DNA of 64,000 nucleotides from DATBDN01 sp963715995 (lineage in GTDB: Bacteria > Actinomycetota > Thermoleophilia > Solirubrobacterales > Thermoleophilaceae). This document shows positions 52,396 to 60,557 of the stretch, in pieces. Under the pieces are notes generated by a model, which was not told where the DNA came from, made no database searches, and saw nothing but the letters and a program-made list of their open reading frames with translations. Numbering within the stretch: the first letter of the stretch is position 1; each line of letters starts with the position of its first letter. Made by a program: the position numbers and the translations under genes. The DNA is taken from positions 2,666,001-2,730,000 of the forward strand of contig OY970283.1 in the NCBI GenBank assembly GCA_963715995.1, given 5' to 3'.

Positions 52396-53598
52396 ATGCC
52401 ATCGTTCGACAGCCTGCTCGTGGTCGTGGCGATTGCGTTCGCCGCGCCGTTCCTGCTCGGCCTGTTCCCGAACGTGCGCCTGCCGTCGCCGGTACTCGAG
52501 ATCGTCGCCGGCATCGTGGCCGGGCCGGCCGTGCTCGGGTTGGCGCACGCGGACTCCACCGTTGGGGTCATGTCAACGATCGGCCTGGCGTTCCTGCTGT
52601 TCCTGGCCGGCATCGAGATCGAGTTCGGCAAGCTGCGCGGGCAGGTTCTGCGGATCACGCTGGTGGGCTTCGCGCTGTCGTTCGCTATCGCGGCAGCGGC
52701 CGGCTTCGTCCTGAAGGGCGCGGGCGTGGTGCAGACGCCGCTGCTGGTGGCGATCATCCTCTGCGCGACGTCGCTCGGCGTGATCATCCCGGTGCTCAAG
52801 GACGCGGATGAGATCTCCTCCACGTTCGGCCAGCTCGTGGTCGCGGCAGGCTCGATCGCCGACTTCGGGGCGATCATCCTTCTGTCGGCGTTCTTCTCGG
52901 GCGAGGGCGGCACAGGTTCGACGCTGATCCTGATCGGATCGCTGTTCGGCATCGCGGGAGCGGTGTACGTGTTCGTGCGGCGCGCCGAGCGCTCGGCAGC
53001 GATCATGCGCGACCTCGTCCGCCTCCAAGACACGACCGCACAGATACGCATCCGCGCCGCGCTCGTGTTGATGATCGGCTTCGCGGCGCTCGCGCAGAAG
53101 TTCGGGCTCGAGGCGATCCTGGGCGCGTTCGCCGCGGGCGCCGTGCTGACGCTCGTCGACCAGGACCGGCAGATGACGCACCCGCTGTTCCGCACGAAGC
53201 TCGAGGCGATGGGCTTCGGGTTCTTCGTGCCGGTCTTCTTCGTCTCGACCGGGCTCAAGTTCGACCTGAACGCGCTGCTCGACCATCCGTCGAACCTGGT
53301 GAAGGTGCCGATCTTCCTGCTCGCGCTGCTGGTGGCACGCGGGCTGCCCGCGTTCGTCTACCGGAGCGCCGTCGGCAATGACCGCGCGCTGATCGCCGGA
53401 GTGCTCCAGGCCACCTCGCTGCCGTTCATAGTCGCGGCCACGACGATCGGCGTGGACATGGGCCTGATGGGCACGGCCGAGTCCTCGGCGCTCGTCGCGG
53501 CCGGACTGTTGTCAGTGCTGCTGTTCCCCGTGACCGGGCTGACGCTGCTGAAGCGCGCCGGCTCGGGGCTGGCCGAACCGCTCGTCGCTGATGGCTGA
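52396..53598 (+). CDS. Cation:proton antiporter, CPA2 (KefB-like)
   Basis: The 400-residue membrane protein has about 12 hydrophobic segments. It contains the Na_H_Exchanger core features PSPVLEIVAGIVAGPAVLGL, FLLFLAGIEIEFGKLRG and the CATSLGVIIPVLKD-type helix. QKFGLEAILGAFAAGAVLTL is followed by VPVFFVSTGLKFDLNAL. The C-terminal TrkA/RCK domain found in full KefB/KefC is absent. It likely exchanges K+ or Na+ for H+. It overlaps the following GNAT gene by 8 nt. Confidence 0.9.
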   Translation: MPSFDSLLVVVAIAFAAPFLLGLFPNVRLPSPVLEIVAGIVAGPAVLGLAHADSTVGVMSTIGLAFLLFLAGIEIEFGKLRGQVLRITLVGFALSFAIAAAAGFVLKGAGVVQTPLLVAIILCATSLGVIIPVLKDADEISSTFGQLVVAAGSIADFGAIILLSAFFSGEGGTGSTLILIGSLFGIAGAVYVFVRRAERSAAIMRDLVRLQDTTAQIRIRAALVLMIGFAALAQKFGLEAILGAFAAGAVLTLVDQDRQMTHPLFRTKLEAMGFGFFVPVFFVSTGLKFDLNALLDHPSNLVKVPIFLLALLVARGLPAFVYRSAVGNDRALIAGVLQATSLPFIVAATTIGVDMGLMGTAESSALVAAGLLSVLLFPVTGLTLLKRAGSGLAEPLVADG

Positions 53599-54067
53599 GC
53601 CAGTCGGACTCGAGCCGCTCGACGTCCGCCACGTGGCGCCGTTGCGTGAGCTCCACCAGCAGCCCGGAGTGCTCGAGTGGTGGGGACCGATGGACAGCGG
53701 CTTCCCGTTCGACGAGCCGGAGTCGACGCGCTTCGCGGTCGTGGTGGACGGGCGGGTCGCGGGCCTGGTCCAGTACGGCGAGGAGGACTGGCCCGCAACG
53801 CGCCACGCCTACATCGACATCTTCCTGGGCGACGCGTTCACCGGTCGCGGCATCGGCACCGAGGTGGTGCGCCGCGTGGCGGCGCTGCTCGTGCAGGAAC
53901 GCGGCCACCACCACATCGTCATCGACCCGCTGGCCGACAACCACACGGCCATCCGCTGTTACGAGAAGGCAGGCTTCGAGCCGGTCGGAGTGCGCAAGCG
54001 CTTCTGGCACGACCAGAACTCAGGCGAGTGGCGCGACGAGCTGCTGATGCAGCTCGTGGTCGGCTGA
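53591..54067 (+). CDS. GNAT family acetyltransferase, AAC(6')-like
   Basis: The 158-residue protein matches the aminoglycoside 6'-N-acetyltransferase-like branch of GNAT. It has HQQPGVLEWWGP near the N-terminus and HAYIDIFLGDAFTGRGIGTEVV with the acetyl-CoA-binding GRGIGT. HHIVIDPLADNHTAIRCYEKAGF is followed by RKRFWHD. Similar chromosomal proteins often act on other amines, so antibiotic modification is not claimed. It overlaps the antiporter gene by 8 nt and precedes a repeat-rich gene-free region. Confidence 0.87.
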   Translation: MAEPVGLEPLDVRHVAPLRELHQQPGVLEWWGPMDSGFPFDEPESTRFAVVVDGRVAGLVQYGEEDWPATRHAYIDIFLGDAFTGRGIGTEVVRRVAALLVQERGHHHIVIDPLADNHTAIRCYEKAGFEPVGVRKRFWHDQNSGEWRDELLMQLVVG

Positions 54068-54091
54068 GGCTCGCGGACTCCGCGTGCGGCC

Positions 54092-54130
54092 GGCTCGCTC
54101 CGCTGGCTCGCTTTGCTGGCTCCCTCCGCT
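54092..54130. repeat. 13-bp tandem repeat, three copies
   Basis: GGCTCGCTCCGCT (54092-54104), GGCTCGCTTTGCT (54105-54117) and GGCTCCCTCCGCT (54118-54130) are consecutive. Degenerate (C)CGGTGGCTCCGCT-like units continue to about 54165. They lie between the GNAT stop and the reverse-strand copy of the CCCCTTGG motif. Confidence 0.75.
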
Positions 54131-54171
54131 CCGGTGGCTCCGCTCCGCCGGCTGGCTCTGGTGCTGCGGCG

Positions 54172-54194
54172 GCAAACTGCCTCGGCCAAGGGGT
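54172..54194 (-). repeat. Dispersed intergenic motif (CCCCTTGG...GCAGTTTGC), reverse copy
   Basis: Read on the minus strand the sequence is ACCCCTTGGCCGAG then GCAGTTTGC. It matches the plus-strand copies at 8901, 38337 and 54420. On its own strand it is followed by the 13-bp tandem repeats and then the GNAT gene end, the same order as at 8.9 and 54.4 kb. Confidence 0.65.
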
Positions 54195-54244
54195 GGCCGA
54201 CGCGGCGCTTGCGGGGGGTCGCGGGGCGGTCGGATCCGGCGATC

Positions 54245-54346
54245 GTTGGGGATTTTTGGGTGTCAGGGCACCCAAAAGTCCCCACAGAACGTGCCGCGGT
54301 CGATCGTTGGGGACTTAGACCGCCCAGGACCGGCTTGAGTCCCCAC
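54245..54346. repeat. Double-hairpin intergenic repeat, copy B
   Basis: Hairpin 1 (54247-54284) is a 17-bp stem with two T-G wobbles, arms TTGGGGATTTTTGGGTG and CACCCAAAAGTCCCCA. Hairpin 2 (54308-54345) has arms TTGGGGACTTAG/TTGAGTCCCCA plus CC/GG around a CAGGA loop. Order, spacing and loop core match the copy at 38187-38286. Each hairpin is preceded by CGATCGTTGGGGA in this copy. Confidence 0.78.
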
Positions 54347-54419
54347 GGAACAGGCCGGTGTCGATCGCGCCAAACGGGATCCGAGCCGCATGCGGACGGG
54401 CGCAGGCGCCACTTCAACA

Positions 54420-54445
54420 ACCCCTTGGTCGCCGCAGTTTGCGCG
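54420..54445 (+). repeat. Dispersed intergenic motif (CCCCTTGG...GCAGTTTGC), copy 4
   Basis: ACCCCTTGGTCGCC then GCAGTTTGCGCG is nearly identical to 38337-38362. It follows the double-hairpin element at a similar distance and is followed by the 15-bp tandem repeats. Confidence 0.7.
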
Positions 54446-54466
54446 GCGCGGTGCGAGAGCAAGCCC

Positions 54467-54511
54467 GCGGAGAGCGCGGCGGCGGAGAGCGCGGCGGCGG
54501 AGACCGCGGCG
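54467..54511. repeat. 15-bp tandem repeat, three copies
   Basis: GCGGAGAGCGCGGCG occurs at 54467-54481 and 54482-54496, and once more with a single change (GCGGAGACCGCGGCG) at 54497-54511. It lies downstream of the CCCCTTGG motif. The length is a multiple of three, but no convincing gene covers it. Confidence 0.78.
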
Positions 54512-54599
54512 TTCGCGTCGACCGGGCGAGCCGTGCTCGGTCCGCCCCCGTAACGAAGTGCTACACCGCCGTGACGATTCTTCGTGAGAGGATCGCCAA

Positions 54600-55259
54600 A
54601 TGGCAGCGGCGCGACCCCTGGCGCTACCCGATGCGGAGGTTGTCGCGGCGCTCAAGCGCGGCGACGAGTCTGTGTTCGCGCAGATCGTGGACGCCTACAG
54701 CCCGGGCCTGATGCGGATGGCACTGATGTTCGTGCGTGACCGCGCCGTCGCCGAGGAGGTCGTCCAAGAGACCTGGATCGGCGTGCTGCGCGGCATCGAC
54801 CGCTTCGAGGGCCGCTCGAGCCTGAAGACCTGGATCTACCGGATCCTGATGAACACCGCCAAGACGCGCGGCCAGCGCGAGGCGCGCTCGATCCCGTTCT
54901 CGGCGGCGGCCGGCCGCGACGAGCCCGCCGTGGACCCCGACCGTTTCTTCGGCTCCGACCAGCAGCCGGCCGGCGCCTGGCGACTGGGACCAACGGAATG
55001 GGCGCTGCCCGAGGACGAGCTGCTTCAAGGAGAGACCGTTCAGGTGATCCTCGACGCGATCGAGGAGCTGCCCGAGTCGCAGAAGGCCGTGATCACGCTG
55101 CGCGACATCGAAGGCTTCCCACCCGAGGAGGTCTCGGCGCAGCTCGAGATCAGCGACGGCAACCAGCGCGTGCTGCTGCACCGCGCGCGGTCGAAGGTCC
55201 GCGCTGCCATCGAGCGTTATCTGGGCGCGGTCGCCCCGGCCCCGGAGGCGGCGCGATGA
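54600..55259 (+). CDS. ECF-type RNA polymerase sigma factor
   Basis: The 219-residue sigma factor has region 2 (FAQIVDAYSPGLMRMALMFV, AEEVVQETWIGVLRGIDRFE, SSLKTWIYRILMNTAKTRGQ). A long linker of about 60 residues follows, then region 4 (LPESQKAVITLRDIEGFPPE, QRVLLHRARSKVRAAIE). The ATG at 54600 follows GAGAGGA. The stop overlaps the anti-sigma gene start (ATGA), so the two are co-translated. The target regulon is unknown. Confidence 0.93.
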   Translation: MAAARPLALPDAEVVAALKRGDESVFAQIVDAYSPGLMRMALMFVRDRAVAEEVVQETWIGVLRGIDRFEGRSSLKTWIYRILMNTAKTRGQREARSIPFSAAAGRDEPAVDPDRFFGSDQQPAGAWRLGPTEWALPEDELLQGETVQVILDAIEELPESQKAVITLRDIEGFPPEEVSAQLEISDGNQRVLLHRARSKVRAAIERYLGAVAPAPEAAR

Positions 55260-55501
55260 GCTGCCAGCAGATCGTCGAGCTGATCACCGACTACTTCGAG
55301 GGCCAGATGTCGTGGCGGACCAAGCGCCGTTTCGAGCAGCACATCAAGGCGTGCCCCTGGTGTTCGCTCTACCTGGAGCAGATGCGCGTGACGATCCGGT
55401 CAGTGGGCCGGCTGCAGGAGGAGTCGCTCTCCCCCAGGGCGCGCGAGGAGCTGCTCGGCGCCTTCAGGGACTGGAGCGCCGGGCCGCAACCTCTTCCCTG
55501 A
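55256..55501 (+). CDS. zf-HC2 anti-sigma factor, short cytosolic
   Basis: The 81-residue protein has the zinc-binding anti-sigma signature HIKACPWCSLYLEQM (His-x3-Cys-x2-Cys) preceded by ITDYFEGQMSWRTKRRFEQ. It has no membrane segment, so it is likely a soluble redox- or metal-sensitive inhibitor of the coupled sigma factor. Its 3' end overlaps the convergent LLM oxidoreductase gene by 38 nt. Confidence 0.9.
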   Translation: MSCQQIVELITDYFEGQMSWRTKRRFEQHIKACPWCSLYLEQMRVTIRSVGRLQEESLSPRAREELLGAFRDWSAGPQPLP

Positions 55502-56276
55502 CCGCGGGAACCACGTCGTGGGCGAGCTGCTCGAGCTCCTTCACGCTCCCCGGCGAGAAGATGAAGCTGTCGAACCCGAGCTCGGTCGCGAACCCGGCGA
55601 GCTGCTCGGCCGTGGGCTGCTCGTCGCCGATCAGGTTGTAGACACGGCGGATCTCGTTCGGGTTGCGCCCTTCGGACTGCGCGGCGTCGTCGACGCGCTT
55701 CATCGCCTCGGCCGCCTGCTCCGGCGGCAGGTATGACTGCGACGGGATCCAGCCGTCCGCGAGCGCGCCGGTGATGCGCAGCATCCGCGGCTTGTAGGCG
55801 CCGAGCCAGATCCCGATGTCGTGAGCCGGCGGCGGCCCGTCGTACTTGCCCTCCCCCTTCCAGAACTCGCGCAGCTCGACGATCGCCTGCTCGAGCGCGT
55901 CGACCGACTGCTTGGCCGACAGACGGCGGCCGCCCATCGCCTCGATGCCGTCCCACGACGCGCCGGCGCCCAGCCCCAGCTCGAAGCGCCCGCCCGAGAG
56001 CTGGTCGAGTGACGCTGCCGCCTTGGCCATCATCCGCGGCGGGCGCAGGGGCAGGTTCGCAACGTCTGGAAACACCGTCACCCGCCGCGTCTGGGCGAGC
56101 ACGAACGCCATCAGCGCCCACGTGTCGAGGAAGCGGCGCTGGTACGGATGGTCCTGGATTCCCACCAGGTCGAAGCCCGCTTCGTCGGCGACTCTTGCCA
56201 GTTTGAGCGTCTCCTGCGCAGAGTCCGCCCGCGGCGTCGGGAAAATGCCGAAGCGGACGGGGTGGTCGTAGTCCAT
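55464..56276 (-). CDS. LLM-class F420-dependent oxidoreductase
   Basis: The 270-residue luciferase-like monooxygenase-fold protein contains RFGIFPTPRADSAQETLKLA, the ADEAGFDLVGIQDHPYQ motif and a RVTVFPDVANLPLRPP block. SGGRFELGLGAGASWDG is the characteristic F420/FMN phosphate loop region. In actinobacteria such proteins usually use F420; the substrate is unknown. ATG 56276 starts the family-like N-terminus; the 35 upstream residues run into the MarR gene region. It diverges from a MarR gene with 39 bp between starts. Confidence 0.88.
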   Translation of the reverse strand: MDYDHPVRFGIFPTPRADSAQETLKLARVADEAGFDLVGIQDHPYQRRFLDTWALMAFVLAQTRRVTVFPDVANLPLRPPRMMAKAAASLDQLSGGRFELGLGAGASWDGIEAMGGRRLSAKQSVDALEQAIVELREFWKGEGKYDGPPPAHDIGIWLGAYKPRMLRITGALADGWIPSQSYLPPEQAAEAMKRVDDAAQSEGRNPNEIRRVYNLIGDEQPTAEQLAGFATELGFDSFIFSPGSVKELEQLAHDVVPAVREEVAARRSSP

Positions 56277-56292
56277 GATGGGAGCTACCCTC

Positions 56293-56310
56293 TCGTTGAG
56301 TACGCAACGA
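56293..56310. promoter_or_regulatory. Candidate MarR operator
   Basis: TCGTTGAGTACGCAACGA is an 18-bp inverted repeat with perfect 6-bp arms (TCGTTG/CAACGA). It lies in the middle of the 39-bp gap between the divergent LLM and MarR genes. MarR dimers typically bind such short palindromes (often TTGA/TCAA-based) in divergent promoters. Binding by the neighbouring regulator is inferred from position. Confidence 0.6.
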
Positions 56311-56315
56311 ATGTG

Positions 56316-56828
56316 ATGAACCCGGGGAACTGCACAGGCGAGTCGGAGGTACGGACGTGGATCCGTTTCCTGACAACCCACTCAGCGATCACGCGCGAGC
56401 TGGAGGCTCGGCTGATGGGCGCACACGGGCTCACGCTCTCGGACTATGACGTGCTGGTTCAGCTGGCGCGGGCACCGGAGCACAAGCTGCGCAACATCGA
56501 GCTGGCGAAGGCCGTAGTGCTCACGCGCTCGGGTGTGACCCGGCTCGTCGACGGCCTCGAGCGCGACGGCCTCGTCCAGCGCTCGTCATGTCCCTCGGAC
56601 AAGCGGGGCACGCTCGTAGCGATCACGCCGGAGGGCCAGCACCGCCTTCAGGCAGCCGCCGGCACACATCTCGCCGGAGTGCGTGAGCTCTTCCTCGAGC
56701 TCCTCGGCGACGAAGGCCGCACCCAAATGGACGCACTGCTGGCGCAGCTGCCCTCAGGCGACTGCGATCAGCGCGCCTGTCTTGCGGATCCAGACGGGCT
56801 CGAAGCCGGCACGGCCGTGTCAGATTGA
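56316..56828 (+). CDS. MarR-family transcriptional regulator
   Basis: The 170-residue regulator has the MarR winged-helix fold: LTLSDYDVLVQLARAPEHKL, then IELAKAVVLTRSGVTRLVDG as the recognition helix region and GLVQRSSCPSDKRGTLVAIT as the wing. It is probably an autorepressor that also controls the divergent LLM gene through the palindrome between them. ATG 56316 is used; GTG at 56313 is equally possible. The stop codon lies in a 9-bp terminator stem. Confidence 0.9.
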   Translation: MNPGNCTGESEVRTWIRFLTTHSAITRELEARLMGAHGLTLSDYDVLVQLARAPEHKLRNIELAKAVVLTRSGVTRLVDGLERDGLVQRSSCPSDKRGTLVAITPEGQHRLQAAAGTHLAGVRELFLELLGDEGRTQMDALLAQLPSGDCDQRACLADPDGLEAGTAVSD

Positions 56829-56847
56829 CCACCACAAGGGTGGTCAA
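56825..56847. terminator. Convergent-gene terminator
   Basis: A perfect 9-bp stem TTGACCACC/GGTGGTCAA with loop ACAAG lies between the MarR stop and the convergent sigma factor gene. A-rich flanks on one side and T-rich on the other allow use from both strands, though there is no long T run. Confidence 0.6.
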
Positions 56848-56865
56848 AGTGACACAGCTTCAGGC

Positions 56866-57783
56866 CTAAGCGGCGTCGCGCAGAGCGGCCAGCGAATCGT
56901 TGTCCGCCAGCTGCCGCAGCGCCTGCTCTTCGAGCTGACGCGTGCGCTCGGCTGAGATGCCGAGCTGCTTGCCGGCGTCGCGCAGGCTCAACGCGGCGGT
57001 GCCGCGCAGGCCGTAACGAAGCTCGAGCACCTCGCGCTCGCGCTCGTGCAGAACGCCAAGCGCCGTCTCGATCTCGCTCGACACCGACTCCTCGACCGCC
57101 TGCTCCTCAGGGCCGGCGATCTGGCTTGCCATCAGGTCTCCGAAGGCCGTCTCCGACCCGTCGCCCACCGGCTGATCGAGGCTCGCGACGACGTCGGACA
57201 GCGTCCGCACGTCGGCGACCTCTTCGGGCTCGAGCTCGACTGCCTCGGCCAGCTCCTCGATCGTGGGCTCGCGGCCCAGCCGGACCGTGAGATCACGCTC
57301 GGCGCGGGCGACCTTGCGCTCGCGCTGACCGACGTGCGCCGGAAGCCGGATCGCACGGCCGGTGTTGGCCAGCCCACGCTGGATCGCCTGGCGAATCCAG
57401 AGCGTGGCGTATGTCGAGAACTTGAAGCCCTTGCGCCAATCGAACTTCTCGGCGGCACGGATCAGCCCCACGATGCCCTCCTGAATGAGGTCGTGGAACG
57501 GCAGACCCTGCCCGCGGTAGCCGCGGGCCACGTGAATCACGAGCCGCAGGTTCGAAGTGATCATCCGATCCTTCGCGTCGAGATCGCCGCGCTCGATGCG
57601 CTTGGCGAGCTCGATCTCCTCTGCGGCCGTGAGCAGCGGATACTTCGCGGCCTGCTGGAAGAACAGCTTCAGCGACTCGAGGTCGCCGGCCAGCTCTTCC
57701 TTCTTGTGGTCCACAGGGGTCGGCGTGTCGTGCAGGCGCTCGATCTCGCGCCGTGCACCGGCAGCCTTCTTCCCGCGGGTCAC
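56866..57783 (-). CDS. Sigma-70 family RNA polymerase sigma factor (RpoD/SigB-like, group 1/2)
   Basis: The 305-residue sigma factor has region 1.2 (SLKLFFQQAAKYPLLTAAEE) and region 2 (NLRLVIHVARGYRGQGLPFH, DLIQEGIVGLIRAAEKFDWR, FKFSTYATLWIRQAIQRGLA). Region 3 follows, and region 4 has LELRYGLRG, LSLRDAGKQLGISAERTRQL and EEQALRQL. It lacks a long N-terminal region 1.1, so it may be a principal-like alternative factor rather than the housekeeping one. The GTG at 57783 is the only start in range. The roughly 290-bp leader to the next gene is rich in short inverted repeats, for example GTTGCG/CGCAAC at 58024-58037. Confidence 0.92.
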   Translation of the reverse strand: MTRGKKAAGARREIERLHDTPTPVDHKKEELAGDLESLKLFFQQAAKYPLLTAAEEIELAKRIERGDLDAKDRMITSNLRLVIHVARGYRGQGLPFHDLIQEGIVGLIRAAEKFDWRKGFKFSTYATLWIRQAIQRGLANTGRAIRLPAHVGQRERKVARAERDLTVRLGREPTIEELAEAVELEPEEVADVRTLSDVVASLDQPVGDGSETAFGDLMASQIAGPEEQAVEESVSSEIETALGVLHEREREVLELRYGLRGTAALSLRDAGKQLGISAERTRQLEEQALRQLADNDSLAALRDAA

Positions 57784-58073
57784 GCCGCGTCGGAATCCGT
57801 GCTTCTGCTCAGTGTTGCGGTTCGTCTCTATCCCTTCCCTTCTCCATAAGTGGTTCTGGTGATGTCACACCAGGCCCATAAAATCTTGCTAATAGTCAGA
57901 CCCGTAAAACGCCCGGGAGTTACGCCTCCGCCGCCTCTGTGTCACCTCTCACAGAGCGGGATCCGTCTCAATCGAGGCATACGGGCCGCCCAGGCCGCGC
58001 GGATCAACCCTCGTGAGAGTGGCTGTTGCGCACGCAACATCTTACACGTCCACGCGGGACAATGCAAGGGGGC

Positions 58074-59567
58074 TCAGGCCAGAATCGAGACGTTGCGGCC
58101 GCTGTGCTTGGCGGCGTAGAGCGCGGCGTCGGCGCGGCCCAGCAGAGCGGCGGCGTCCTCCTCGCCATTCCAGGCGACGACCCCGACCGAGCAGGTCTCC
58201 GAATCCGGCGTCGCCTCGCGCAGGCGCTCGGCGATCTGGAGCGCCTGCTCGGACCCGCAGCCCGGCAGTGCCAGCGCGAACTCCTCGCCGCCGTAGCGGG
58301 CCAGGAAGTCGGTCGCGCGCAGCCCCACGCTCCACGCGGCGGCCGCCTGCTTGAGCAGCCGGTCGCCGGCCTGGTGGCCGTGGCCGTCGTTGTAGGACTT
58401 GAAGTGGTCGAGGTCGATCATCGCCACGCACAACGGTCGGGCGGTGCGGCTGGCGCGCTGTATCTCGCGGTGGATCTCCTCGTCCCAGGCGCGGCGGTTC
58501 GGAAGGCCGGTCAGGTCGTCGGTGCGGGCGATCGACTCGAGTCGCGCGAGCAGCTCCATGCGCTCGAGCGTGACCGCCGCCTCGGTGGCGAGCAGGCTCG
58601 CCAGCGCGCGGGTCGGCGACGCGCCGGTGGCCAGCTCTCGCCAATAGAACGCGAGCACGGCGACCGGCATGGCATCGCGCATGACCGGCTGCCACAGGCA
58701 ACCGCACGGTGGCCGCGGATCGCCCATGTATTCCTGGGCGGCTCCCTCGACCTCGCTGGCCACGCTCTCGCCGGCCGTGAACGCCATCACCGCCCCACCG
58801 GGCACCGAGACGAACGGCAGCGAGAGCTGCGCCGGTCGCGGGCCAGCGCTGCCGGTGAGGATCAGGTCGGTGCCGCTGGCTCCCGGCTCCCAGAGCGCAA
58901 CCGCATCGGCGCGCGAGAGCCGCGCCGAGGCCGCGCAGAGGGCGTTGCGGGCGCCATCGCCGTCGGACACACGCGCAAGCTCATGCGCCACGTCGGCGAC
59001 GATCTGCATGAGCTTCGCGCTCTCCGCCGCGTCGTGCGCGTGTTTGCGTGCGCGGGCGACGAGCGTGTCGATGAAGAGGCCCGCTATCACGAGCGTCGTG
59101 ACGGTGGTGAGCCAGCGCGCCACGGGTGAGCCGGGCGTGTGAACCGCGAGCGTGATGGCATAGAGAGCCGAGGAGAACGCGACGTGCGCGGCGGCCGCCG
59201 GGCGGCTGAAGAAGTAGAACGCGTAGAGGCCGATCCACAGGAACCAGACGGTGTAGAAGCTGACGTTGTCGCCGCTGACCAGGATCGCGCGCATGACGAT
59301 GAGCGCCCCGGCCGCCAGGCCGACGTGGAACACCCAGCTCGGCAGCCGCGGCCCGACCGCGAGCAGGACCGCTCCGCCGACGTAGGCGAGCGCGATGTTC
59401 GACCACAGCGCAGACTCGTTGGCCTTCGCGGAGTGAGGCAGGAGCATCGACACCGCGCCGATCGTCCCGCCGGCGAGATACAGCGACGCCATGGCACGAG
59501 CGCGAATGCCGCTGTCGAGCGCCAGGTCCATAGACCCCGCGCCCGCGGCGCTTTCCATGTCACCCAT
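58074..59567 (-). CDS. Membrane GGDEF diguanylate cyclase with GAF-like region
   Basis: The 497-residue protein has about six N-terminal TM segments (residues about 25-170), a GAF-like sensor region (about 190-330) and a C-terminal GGDEF domain. The latter has DDLTGLPNRRAWDEE, IDLDHFKSYNDGHGH and an intact RYGGEEFALALP active site. It should make c-di-GMP in response to a membrane or cytosolic signal. An I-site (RxxD) is present as RATD just before the active-site strand, so product inhibition is possible. It lies 9 nt after the ROK gene on the same strand. Confidence 0.92.
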   Translation of the reverse strand: MGDMESAAGAGSMDLALDSGIRARAMASLYLAGGTIGAVSMLLPHSAKANESALWSNIALAYVGGAVLLAVGPRLPSWVFHVGLAAGALIVMRAILVSGDNVSFYTVWFLWIGLYAFYFFSRPAAAAHVAFSSALYAITLAVHTPGSPVARWLTTVTTLVIAGLFIDTLVARARKHAHDAAESAKLMQIVADVAHELARVSDGDGARNALCAASARLSRADAVALWEPGASGTDLILTGSAGPRPAQLSLPFVSVPGGAVMAFTAGESVASEVEGAAQEYMGDPRPPCGCLWQPVMRDAMPVAVLAFYWRELATGASPTRALASLLATEAAVTLERMELLARLESIARTDDLTGLPNRRAWDEEIHREIQRASRTARPLCVAMIDLDHFKSYNDGHGHQAGDRLLKQAAAAWSVGLRATDFLARYGGEEFALALPGCGSEQALQIAERLREATPDSETCSVGVVAWNGEEDAAALLGRADAALYAAKHSGRNVSILA

Positions 59568-59576
59568 ATCGGCTGG

Positions 59577-60539
59577 TCAGCTCTTTGTCTTTACCAACAG
59601 TGCCGCGCCCATCGCACCCCCGAGATCACCCAGAGTGGCCACCTTGATATCAGGTGGGTGATCGTTCACGAAGAGGTGCGGCCCCATCGCCTTGGCAATC
59701 CGCTTCGCATACGGGTCTCCGAGCCGGGTCCCCAGCCCTCCCCCGATGATCACTGCCTCCGGGTCGAGCACGTTCACGCATGAAGCGACTCCTGCACCGA
59801 GGGCCTCGATCGCCTCGTCTACCAGCTCGATCGCGAGCTTGTCCTTGTGCGCCAGCGCCCGCGCCCAGATGCCCGAGGTCAGCCGGTCGCGGCCCCGCTT
59901 CTCCATGATCTCGAACAGGTCGGTCTTCTCGCCCTTCTTGCTGCGATGGCGCGCCTTGGCCTCCATCGAGGCGCGCCCGGCGTAGGCCTCCATGCAGCCG
60001 CGGCGCCCGCAAGGGCAGCGGTCGCCGTCCTTGACCACCACGACGTGGCCGATCTCGCCCGCCGAGCCGCGGCCCACCCACTGCTCGCCGCCGAGGATGA
60101 TCCCGCCGCCCACGCCCGTGCCCCAGAAGACGCCGAGGATCGAGTCGTAGGGCTTGCCCGCGCCGATACGGAACTCGGCCTCGGTGGCCACGCTGACGTC
60201 GTTGCCCAGGCGCACGCGCGTGCCGAGCTGCTGCTCGAGCTCGGGGCCGAGCGGGAACTCGCCGTCGAAGCCGTCCAGGTTGGGCGGGTTGATGAGCAGG
60301 CCCTTGTCGGGGTCGATGCCGCCCGGCGCGCCCACCCCCACGCCGATCAGCGAGTCGGTCGCCAGCCCCGCCTCGTCCGCGGCGGCGCCGAGTGAGCGCG
60401 CGATCGCGTCGACGATCTCCTCCGGGCCGCCCGTGGTCGGCGTCGGGACGCGCGACTGCCCGATGACCTTGTCGCGGCCGTCCACGACGACGGTCTGGAT
60501 CTTGGTGCCGCCAAGGTCGACACCGGCGCGCGGAGGCAT
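59577..60539 (-). CDS. ROK-family sugar kinase (glucokinase-like)
   Basis: The 320-residue kinase has an N-terminal phosphate motif (AGVDLGGTKIQTVVVDG), the ROK sugar-binding segments GAPGGIDPDKG and LGNDVSVATEAEF, and GVFWGTGVGGGIIL. The zinc-binding ROK signature is CPCGRRGCMEAYAG, with DxCxCGxxGCxE conserved. These features fit ATP-dependent glucokinases or N-acetylmannosamine-type kinases. An insertion of about 25 Lys/Arg-rich residues follows the zinc motif. It is probably co-transcribed with the GGDEF gene. Confidence 0.92.
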   Translation of the reverse strand: MPPRAGVDLGGTKIQTVVVDGRDKVIGQSRVPTPTTGGPEEIVDAIARSLGAAADEAGLATDSLIGVGVGAPGGIDPDKGLLINPPNLDGFDGEFPLGPELEQQLGTRVRLGNDVSVATEAEFRIGAGKPYDSILGVFWGTGVGGGIILGGEQWVGRGSAGEIGHVVVVKDGDRCPCGRRGCMEAYAGRASMEAKARHRSKKGEKTDLFEIMEKRGRDRLTSGIWARALAHKDKLAIELVDEAIEALGAGVASCVNVLDPEAVIIGGGLGTRLGDPYAKRIAKAMGPHLFVNDHPPDIKVATLGDLGGAMGAALLVKTKS

Positions 60540-60557
60540 GCGCGCGAGTATCGCTGG

